A stretch of DNA of 64,000 nt from Atlantibacter sp. RC6 (GTDB taxonomy: Bacteria > Pseudomonadota > Gammaproteobacteria > Enterobacterales > Enterobacteriaceae). This document shows positions 53,892 to 64,000 of this stretch, piece after piece. Made by a program: the position numbers and the translations under genes. How positions within the stretch are numbered: the first letter of the stretch is position 1; each line of letters opens with the position of its first letter. Location of the stretch: contig NZ_JACHZE010000004.1 of NCBI RefSeq assembly GCF_014193285.1, forward strand, positions 372,001-436,000, read 5' to 3'. A model generated the notes under the pieces. The model ran no database searches and had not been told where the DNA came from. It worked only from the letters and a program-made list of their open reading frames with translations.

Positions 53892-54311
53892 TTACATCGC
53901 TTTTTTGGTTAACTCGATAACGCGCAGTTTGGCAATCGCTTTAGCCAGTTCAGCAGAAGCCTGAGCGTAATCCACGTCGCCGTGAGAGTTACGAATGTGC
54001 TCTTCTGCCTTACGCTTCGCTTCCAGGGCTCGCGCTTCGTCGAGATCCTGACCGCGAATCGCGGTATCTGCCAGCACTGTCACGTTGCCCGGTTGCACTT
54101 CAAGAATGCCGCCGGAGAGATAAATAAACTCTTCATGACCGTGCTGCTTCACGATGCGGATCATACCAGGCTTAATGGCGGTGAGCAGCGGAGCGTGGCC
54201 CGGGTAAATCCCCAGTTCACCTTCACTACCCGTAACCTGGATTTTTTCCACCAGCCCTGTGAACATTTGCTGTTCAGCGCTGACGACATCCAGGTGGTAA
54301 GTCATTGCCAT
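53892..54311 (-). CDS. atpC: ATP synthase epsilon subunit
   Basis: A 139-residue F1 subunit, length as in E. coli. The N-terminal beta sandwich ([20 protein letters not shown]) and the C-terminal helical hairpin (about 90-139) that can inhibit rotation are both present. Last gene of the atp operon, 20 bases after atpD, followed by a strong terminator. Confidence 0.97.
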   Translation of the reverse strand: MAMTYHLDVVSAEQQMFTGLVEKIQVTGSEGELGIYPGHAPLLTAIKPGMIRIVKQHGHEEFIYLSGGILEVQPGNVTVLADTAIRGQDLDEARALEAKRKAEEHIRNSHGDVDYAQASAELAKAIAKLRVIELTKKAM

Positions 54312-54331
54312 ATCACCCTCCGATTAAGGCG

Positions 54332-56604
<2,273 letters not shown>

Positions 56605-56654
56605 GAGCTTCTCCTCAATGCCTTGCGGCCTGCCCTAAGACAAGCCGCCAGACG

Positions 56655-58196
56655 TTACCAGGACTGGGTTGCTTTGAAAGAGTCGAGGATGCCTTTCAGC
56701 TTGCCTTCGATCTCATCGTTATAGCCACCGGTCTGGTTGATTTCTTGCATCAGCGGAGCGTGATCACGGTCGACGTAAGCCAGCAGAGCGGCTTCGAAGC
56801 TACCGATTTTCGCCAGTTCCACATCTTCGAGGTAACCGCGTTCTGCCGCGAACAGCACCAGAGCCTGCTGCGCAACGGACATCGGCGCATACTGTTTCTG
56901 TTTCAGAAGCTCGGTCACTTTCTGACCGTGGCTCAGCTGCTTACGGGTTGCATCATCAAGGTCGGAAGCGAACTGGGAGAACGCCGCCAGTTCACGATAC
57001 TGCGCCAGCGCAGTACGAATACCACCGGACAGTTTCTTGATGATTTTGGTCTGCGCTGCGCCACCTACACGAGATACAGAAATACCCGGGTTAACCGCCG
57101 GACGAATACCGGAGTTGAACAGGTTGGTTTCCAGGAAGATCTGACCATCGGTAATGGAAATTACGTTGGTCGGAACGAACGCAGAAACGTCACCCGCCTG
57201 GGTTTCGATAATCGGCAGTGCAGTCAGTGAACCGGTTTTACCTATCACTTCACCTTTGGTGAAGGCTTCAACGTATTCCGCGTTAACACGGGATGCGCGC
57301 TCCAGCAGACGAGAGTGGAGGTAGAATACGTCGCCCGGGAATGCTTCACGTCCAGGCGGACGGCGCAGCAGCAGGGAGATCTGACGGTAAGCAACAGCCT
57401 GTTTGGACAGGTCGTCATAAATGATCAGCGCATCTTCGCCGCGGTCGCGGAAGTATTCACCCATTGCGCAACCGGCATACGGCGCCAGGTATTGCAGTGC
57501 AGCGGATTCAGACGCGGTTGCTACCACCACGATGGTGTTAGACAGTGCGCCGTGCTCTTCCAGCTTACGCACCACGTTGGCGATAGTGGACGCTTTCTGT
57601 CCGATCGCAACGTAAACGCATTTGATGCCGGAATCACGCTGGTTGATGATGGCGTCGATAGCCAGCGCGGTTTTACCGGTCTGACGGTCGCCGATGATCA
57701 GTTCACGCTGACCACGACCGATTGGGATCATGGCGTCAACGGACTTATAACCGGTCTGTACAGGCTGGTCTACGGATTGACGTTCGATAACGCCCGGTGC
57801 AATCGCTTCAACGGCGGAGAAGCCGTCGTGCTCAACCGGACCTTTACCGTCGATAGGCGCACCCAGGGTGTTCACCACACGACCCAGCAGGCCGCGGCCA
57901 ACCGGAACTTCAAGAATACGGCCAGTACACTTCACCTTCATGCCTTCGGCAAGGTCGGCGTACGGACCCATTACCACCGCACCTACCGAGTCGCGCTCGA
58001 GGTTCAGTGCGATAGCGTAACGGTTACCCGGCAGGGAGATCATCTCGCCCTGCATCACATCGGCCAGGCCGTGGATACGGATAACACCGTCACTTACAGA
58101 AACAATAGTACCTTCGTTGTGAGCTTCACTCACAACACTGAACTGAGCAATGCGCTGCTTGATCAGTTCGCTGATTTCGGTGGAATTCAGTTGCAT
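56655..58196 (-). CDS. atpA: ATP synthase alpha subunit
   Basis: A 513-residue non-catalytic nucleotide-binding F1 subunit. [19 protein letters not shown] starts it, Walker A is [15 protein letters not shown] and the arginine finger lies in [15 protein letters not shown]. Length equals E. coli. Confidence 0.99.
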   Translation of the reverse strand: MQLNSTEISELIKQRIAQFSVVSEAHNEGTIVSVSDGVIRIHGLADVMQGEMISLPGNRYAIALNLERDSVGAVVMGPYADLAEGMKVKCTGRILEVPVGRGLLGRVVNTLGAPIDGKGPVEHDGFSAVEAIAPGVIERQSVDQPVQTGYKSVDAMIPIGRGQRELIIGDRQTGKTALAIDAIINQRDSGIKCVYVAIGQKASTIANVVRKLEEHGALSNTIVVVATASESAALQYLAPYAGCAMGEYFRDRGEDALIIYDDLSKQAVAYRQISLLLRRPPGREAFPGDVFYLHSRLLERASRVNAEYVEAFTKGEVIGKTGSLTALPIIETQAGDVSAFVPTNVISITDGQIFLETNLFNSGIRPAVNPGISVSRVGGAAQTKIIKKLSGGIRTALAQYRELAAFSQFASDLDDATRKQLSHGQKVTELLKQKQYAPMSVAQQALVLFAAERGYLEDVELAKIGSFEAALLAYVDRDHAPLMQEINQTGGYNDEIEGKLKGILDSFKATQSW

Positions 58197-58208
58197 GCTC
58201 CAGTCCCC

Positions 58209-58742
58209 TTAAGACTGCAAGACGTCTGCAAGGCGTTCAAGACGGCCGCGTACGCTGCCATCAATGACCATATCACCCGCTCGGATGATTACGCCTGCCA
58301 CTACAGACTTATCGATTTTGCAATTCAGCTTCACTTTGCGTGACAGACGTTTTTCCATCGCGACGCTGATTTTCTCAAGCTGTTCTTCGCTAAGCGCATT
58401 AGCGGAAGTGACTTCCACTTCAACGGTGGCCTCGCGGGCCTCACGTAAACGAATAAATTGCTCAAGAACATCAGGGAGAACCTTCAAACGCCCGTTATCA
58501 GCCATCACCTTGATCAGGTTCTGGCCGTGAACGTCGAGCTGGTCACCACATACTGCGATAAACGACTCAGCGAGCGTTTCCGGCGCCAGCGCGCCAGAGA
58601 GAAGCTCTGCCATTTGTTCGTTTTTAGTCACCTCGGCGGCAAACGCCAGCATGTCCTGCCAACGGTCTACGCTTTGGTTTTCGACGGCAAAGTCAAAAGC
58701 TGCTTTGGCGTAGGGGCGAGCTACCGTTACAAATTCAGACAT
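58209..58742 (-). CDS. atpH: ATP synthase delta subunit
   Basis: A 177-residue peripheral stalk protein that joins the top of F1 to the b dimer. The N-terminal helix bundle starts [17 protein letters not shown] and the C-terminal part ends [20 protein letters not shown], typical for OSCP/delta. Length equals E. coli. Confidence 0.97.
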   Translation of the reverse strand: MSEFVTVARPYAKAAFDFAVENQSVDRWQDMLAFAAEVTKNEQMAELLSGALAPETLAESFIAVCGDQLDVHGQNLIKVMADNGRLKVLPDVLEQFIRLREAREATVEVEVTSANALSEEQLEKISVAMEKRLSRKVKLNCKIDKSVVAGVIIRAGDMVIDGSVRGRLERLADVLQS

Positions 58743-58756
58743 CAGCCCCTCCCTCC

Positions 58757-59227
58757 TTACAGTTCAGCGACAAGTTTATCCACGATGTCGCTGTTAGCAG
58801 CTTCATCCACGGAACGTTCGATGATCTTCTCGGCGCCAGCAACGGCCAGCATAGCCACCTGCTTACGCAGCTCTTCGCGAGCGCGTTTACGCTCAGCGTC
58901 GATTTCTGCCTGAGCCTGCGCCACGATTTTGGTACGTTCCTGTTCGGCTTCCGCTTTCGCTTCGTCCAGGATCTGCGCGCGGCGTTTGTTCGCCTGCTCG
59001 ATGATTACCTGAGCTTCAGCTTTCGCTTTTTTCAGCTGGTCGGTCGCATTGGCCTGTGCAAGGTCCAAATCCTTTTTAGCTCGTTCAGCAGAAGCAAGAC
59101 CGTCAGCAATTTCTTTTTGACGTTTTTCGATGGCAGCCATAATTGGCGGCCATACATACTTCATGCAGAACAGAACGAACAGGACAAACGCGATGGCCTG
59201 GCCGAGGATTGTTGCGTTAAGATTCAC
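58757..59227 (-). CDS. atpF: ATP synthase b subunit
   Basis: A 156-residue peripheral stalk subunit. One membrane helix ([20 protein letters not shown], residues 5-24) is followed by a long charged coiled coil that dimerises. Length and sequence are nearly those of E. coli. Confidence 0.98.
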   Translation of the reverse strand: MNLNATILGQAIAFVLFVLFCMKYVWPPIMAAIEKRQKEIADGLASAERAKKDLDLAQANATDQLKKAKAEAQVIIEQANKRRAQILDEAKAEAEQERTKIVAQAQAEIDAERKRAREELRKQVAMLAVAGAEKIIERSVDEAANSDIVDKLVAEL

Positions 59228-59274
59228 AGCACAATGCCTCTTATCTAGTTAACGTTCTGATATTGCTTAATTTA

Positions 59275-59555
<281 letters not shown>

Positions 59556-59587
59556 TCAGTTAAAACGCAGTAGTGTTGTGTAAAAAA

Positions 59588-60795
<1,208 letters not shown>

Positions 60796-61407
60796 CACGT
60801 TTACTCCTGCTCCCTAAGAGGTATGTCGCGTGTCGTATAAAACGTTCTTTAAGGCTCAGAGTCAAGCATCAAAAAGCGGTCAAATTATACGGTGCGGCCT
60901 CGTGATTTCAAACAATAAGTAGCGAAAAGGTGAATAAATGTTTAAATAAATTTCGGCACGCGCATTTTTAAACTTTTCATTAAACGCGCTATGTTCGCTA
61001 AAAAAGCGGAATATCCGCAAAGGCCGTGTTCTAAAGCGTGCAGGAGATCACACAATAAACAATTAAACCAACAAATATTCTGCATCAGAGTTGAAACCCA
61101 AAAATGCATCTTATTGAAAATTAATAGTATTATCCGGTATTTTTTTAAAATCAGTCCATACACCATCAAAACCTTTCATTGACATATCAACCCAGGTTTT
61201 AACAAACCCCGATGCGCCATCAAAAGGATTTTTAGCAGGCTGATATTTTCAGGGTTGATTATTTTAAAACGAATTTAACCGTCTCTCCCCTGCCCTGCTC
61301 AACGCTCTGGTAAAAAAAGCGTTAAATTTCCTGTCATTCAGGACAAGAATGACAGGCGGCGTTTAACACTTTCTTAATCGCACTTTTTCTACTATTTTTT
61401 ACAATTA
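60796..61407. other. Intergenic region between rsmG and atpI
   Basis: About 610 bases, AT-rich, with the atp promoter at 60884-60911. The rest (60912-61407) shows only short frames without family resemblance and no clear terminator for rsmG. Read-through from mnmG-rsmG into atp is possible. Confidence 0.6.
60884..60911 (-). promoter_or_regulatory. Main atp operon promoter
   Basis: Minus-strand TTGAAA (60906-60911), 16 bases, TATAAT (60884-60889). Together with the following TTTGACCGC this closely matches the known E. coli atp promoter. Confidence 0.88.
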
Positions 61408-62031
61408 TTAAAATTTGTTTGGTTTAATCATAACCAAATGACGTTCGCCTTCAAGCCCCGGCACGTTCAGCGCGACGACCTTTTCCACCTCAAATCCGGC
61501 TGGCAGCGCCGCGATCTCATCATCAGGACGTAAGCCTTTCAGCGCATAAAAGCGCCCCTGCGGCGCAGGCAGATGCTGGCACCAGTTCACCATATCGGTC
61601 AGCGAGGCAAACGCGCGGCTAATCACGCCATCAAAAGGCGGTTCCGCCGGGAAATCTTCAACCCGGCTCTGCACCGGCGCAATATTCTCCAGCTTCAGCT
61701 CATGCTGCACCTGACGCAGAAAACGCACGCGTTTTCCCAGGCTATCCAGCAGGGTGAAATGCTTATCCGGGCAGACGATTGACAGCGGGATGCCCGGCAG
61801 GCCAGGTCCTGTGCCCACATCGATAAACCGGGAGCCTTCCAGATACGGGGCAACGACGATGCTGTCGAGAATATGGCGCACCAGCATCTGTGCCGGATCG
61901 CGCACGGAAGTCAGGTTATAGGCTTTGTTCCACTTATCCAGCATGCCGACATAGGCCAGCAGCTGCTGTTTTTGATGGTCGGTCAGCGTGATGGCGGCGG
62001 CGTCCAGCAGACGCGTTAAGTTATTCAGCAC
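61408..62031 (-). CDS. rsmG: 16S rRNA (guanine-527 N7) methyltransferase RsmG
   Basis: A 207-residue SAM-dependent methyltransferase that modifies G527 of 16S rRNA (formerly GidB). The SAM site is [20 protein letters not shown] and [12 protein letters not shown] the catalytic region. Starting at GTG 62031 gives the E. coli length; ATG at 62043 is a close alternative. It follows mnmG in the same transcript. Confidence 0.96.
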   Translation of the reverse strand: MLNNLTRLLDAAAITLTDHQKQQLLAYVGMLDKWNKAYNLTSVRDPAQMLVRHILDSIVVAPYLEGSRFIDVGTGPGLPGIPLSIVCPDKHFTLLDSLGKRVRFLRQVQHELKLENIAPVQSRVEDFPAEPPFDGVISRAFASLTDMVNWCQHLPAPQGRFYALKGLRPDDEIAALPAGFEVEKVVALNVPGLEGERHLVMIKPNKF

Positions 62032-62084
62032 AACGATATCCATGAAAAGGGCCAGCCTAAGGCTGGCCCGAATTTAACGTCCGG

Positions 62085-63974
62085 TTACGCGCTGCGGCGC
62101 AGTAAACCCTGTTTTTTAAGCCATACCAGCAAAATGGAGATGGCGGCAGGCGTGATGCCTGAAATACGCGACGCCTGGCCAATTGACGACGGTTTATGAT
62201 CGTTGAGTTTGGCGATCACTTCGTTCGACAGGCCGGAAACCTGGCGGTAATCCAGGGTCGCGGGCAGCAGCGTGTTTTCATTGCGCTGCTGTTTCTCGAT
62301 CTCATCCTGCTGACGGGCGATATACCCTTCGTATTTGACCTGGATTTCCACCTGCTCGGCGGCCTGAGCGTCATCCAGGCCCGGCGCGAACGGAGTCAGG
62401 TTCACCAGCTGCTGGTAAGTCATTTCCGGGCGGCGCAGCAGATCTTCGCCGCTGGCTTCGCGGGATAACGGCGAGGCCAGCTGGGCGTTGACGTCCTGTA
62501 CGCCTTGCGACGACGGCGCCATCCAGATGCCGCGCAGGCGCTGGCGTTCCAGTTCAATATTTTCACGCTTCTGGTTAAAGCGCGCCCAGCGGGCGTCATC
62601 CACCAGCCCCAGTTCGCGGCCCGCTTCGGTCAGACGCAGATCCGCATTGTCTTCGCGCAGCATCAGGCGGTATTCGGCACGGGAGGTAAACATGCGGTAC
62701 GGTTCTTTGGTGCCCAGCGTGCACAGATCGTCCACCAACACCCCAAGGTAAGCCTGATCGCGACGCGGCGCCCAGCCCTCTTTCTCCGCAGAGAAACGAC
62801 CGGCGTTCAGGCCAGCCAGCAGCCCCTGCGCAGCGGCTTCTTCGTAACCGGTGGTGCCGTTGATTTGCCCGGCAAAGAACAGGCCCTGGATATATTTGCT
62901 TTCCAGCGTCGGTTTTAAATCGCGCGGGTCAAAGAAATCGTACTCAATGGCATAACCCGGACGGACAATTTTGGCGTTCTCCATCCCCTGCATTGAGCGC
63001 ACGATTTGCATCTGCACATCAAACGGCAGGCTGGTGGAAATTCCGTTCGGGTAAATTTCGTTCGACGTGAGGCCTTCCGGCTCAAGGAAGATCTGATGCT
63101 GGTTGCGATCGGCAAAGCGCATCACTTTATCTTCGATGGACGGGCAGTAGCGCGGGCCGATGCCTTCGATCACCCCGGCATACATCGGGCTGCGATCGAG
63201 GTTCGAGCGGATCACGTCATGGGTTTTTTCGTTGGTGTAGGTGATATAGCACGGCACCTGTTGCGGATGCTGGCTTACGTCGCCCATAAACGAGAACACC
63301 GGCAGCGGCGTATCGCCATGCTGTTGCGCCAGTACGCTGAAATCGATGGTGCGGGCGTCAATACGCGGCGGCGTGCCGGTTTTCAGGCGGTTCACGCGCA
63401 GCGGCAGTTCCCGCAGACGGCGTGACAGGGAAATCGACGGCGGATCGCCTGCGCGGCCACCGCTGTAGTTATCCAGCCCGATATGGATCTTGCCGTCCAG
63501 GAAAGTCCCGACAGTCAGCACCACCGCTTTGGCGCGGAACTTGAGGCCCATTTGGGTCACTGCGCCGACGACGCGATCGTTTTCCACAATCAGATCTTCT
63601 ACTGCTTGCTGGAAGATCATCAGGTTCGGTTGGTTTTCCAGTGCGGTACGCACTGCCTGGCGATACAGCACGCGGTCTGCCTGGGCACGCGTCGCGCGAA
63701 CGGCAGGGCCTTTGCTGGCGTTTAGTATCCTAAACTGAATACCGGCTTTGTCGATCGCGGTCGCCATCAGGCCACCGAGGGCATCCACTTCCTTAACCAA
63801 ATGTCCTTTACCAATACCGCCGATGGCCGGGTTGCAGCTCATTTGCCCCAGCGTGTCGATATTGTGTGTCAAAAGTAGGGTCTGTTGACCCATACGGGCT
63901 GCGGCCATCGCGGCCTCAGTACCTGCATGACCCCCGCCAATGATAATGACGTCGAAAGGATCCGGATAAAACAT
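62085..63974 (-). CDS. mnmG: tRNA uridine-5-carboxymethylaminomethyl modification enzyme MnmG
   Basis: A 629-residue FAD enzyme that acts with MnmE (36787-38151) on wobble U34. [20 protein letters not shown] contains the FAD dinucleotide motif, [20 protein letters not shown] and [18 protein letters not shown] are family signatures, and the C-terminal helical part (about 550-629) binds MnmE. Length equals E. coli. It lies next to where oriC is expected. Confidence 0.98.
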   Translation of the reverse strand: MFYPDPFDVIIIGGGHAGTEAAMAAARMGQQTLLLTHNIDTLGQMSCNPAIGGIGKGHLVKEVDALGGLMATAIDKAGIQFRILNASKGPAVRATRAQADRVLYRQAVRTALENQPNLMIFQQAVEDLIVENDRVVGAVTQMGLKFRAKAVVLTVGTFLDGKIHIGLDNYSGGRAGDPPSISLSRRLRELPLRVNRLKTGTPPRIDARTIDFSVLAQQHGDTPLPVFSFMGDVSQHPQQVPCYITYTNEKTHDVIRSNLDRSPMYAGVIEGIGPRYCPSIEDKVMRFADRNQHQIFLEPEGLTSNEIYPNGISTSLPFDVQMQIVRSMQGMENAKIVRPGYAIEYDFFDPRDLKPTLESKYIQGLFFAGQINGTTGYEEAAAQGLLAGLNAGRFSAEKEGWAPRRDQAYLGVLVDDLCTLGTKEPYRMFTSRAEYRLMLREDNADLRLTEAGRELGLVDDARWARFNQKRENIELERQRLRGIWMAPSSQGVQDVNAQLASPLSREASGEDLLRRPEMTYQQLVNLTPFAPGLDDAQAAEQVEIQVKYEGYIARQQDEIEKQQRNENTLLPATLDYRQVSGLSNEVIAKLNDHKPSSIGQASRISGITPAAISILLVWLKKQGLLRRSA

Positions 63975-64000
63975 GGTGGATAAACCTCGTGGTGTGGCAA

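Noticed and set aside
57315-58343. Plus-strand 342-codon frame across atpA and atpH
   Set aside because: Shadow frame spanning two conserved genes on the other strand, without any plausible domain.
63960-64000. oriC at the right edge
   Set aside because: Only a near-match to a DnaA box (TTTATCCACC on the minus strand at about 63975) is visible upstream of mnmG. The expected origin lies beyond the window, so it is not called.

Overview
The window is a 64 kb chromosomal segment of a gamma-proteobacterium of the family Enterobacteriaceae. Proteins and gene order from ilvBN to mnmG closely follow the E. coli oriC-proximal region: emrD, yidGHE, ibpBA, yidQR, dgo, yidA, gyrB-recF-dnaN-dnaA, rpmH-rnpA-yidDC-mnmE, yieEF-adeP-yieH, phoU-pstBACS, glmS-glmU, atpCDGAHFEBI, rsmG, mnmG. 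High GC, absence of tnaCAB, mdtL and yidZ after mnmE, and a hydrogenase-2 locus next to ilvBN in place of uhp point to an Enterobacter, Kosakonia or Cronobacter-like genus rather than Escherichia. The genus is an inference and cannot be fixed by eye.

Left part (1-10.6 kb): anaerobic respiration. The end of nrfE is followed by a fused nrfF-nrfG gene (haem attachment to nitrite reductase). A divergent pair follows: hypF-hypA on the minus strand and hybOABCDEG on the plus strand, together encoding uptake hydrogenase 2 with its NiFe maturation factors. An FNR-like site lies in the shared upstream region. From 10.6 to 14 kb: a RecF/AAA_21-type ATPase gene, then ilvBN with its short leader peptide gene ivbL and attenuator and an upstream CRP site. 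From 14.1 to 14.65 kb: a complete SOS-controlled toxin-antitoxin locus (tisB with the antisense RNA IstR-1), whose genes are too short for routine gene finding.

Middle (14.7-38.2 kb): a histidine phosphatase, emrD, yidG-yidH, yidE, the heat-shock genes ibpA and ibpB with RNA thermometers and a sigma-32 promoter, yidQ, yidR, and the galactonate operon dgoR-(dgoK remnant)-dgoADT. The KDGal kinase gene dgoK is reduced to about 41 C-terminal codons. Then come yidA and the replication cluster gyrB, recF, dnaN, dnaA, divergent from rpmH, rnpA, yidD, yidC and mnmE. Two long imperfect palindromes of one repeat family sit between recF and dnaN and after yidC.

Right part (38.2-64 kb): a small accessory island of three unrecognised genes (38.2-40.8 kb) replaces the tna region. 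It is followed by yieE, yieF, adeP, yieH, an orphan lipoprotein gene resembling type VI immunity lipoproteins, the Pho-controlled pst operon, glmS-glmU, the whole ATP synthase operon, rsmG and mnmG. oriC is expected just beyond the right edge. Most of the window is conserved core genome. The less ordinary parts are the dgoK deletion, the island at 38-41 kb, the orphan immunity-like gene, the nrfFG fusion and the rearranged hyb/hyp locus.
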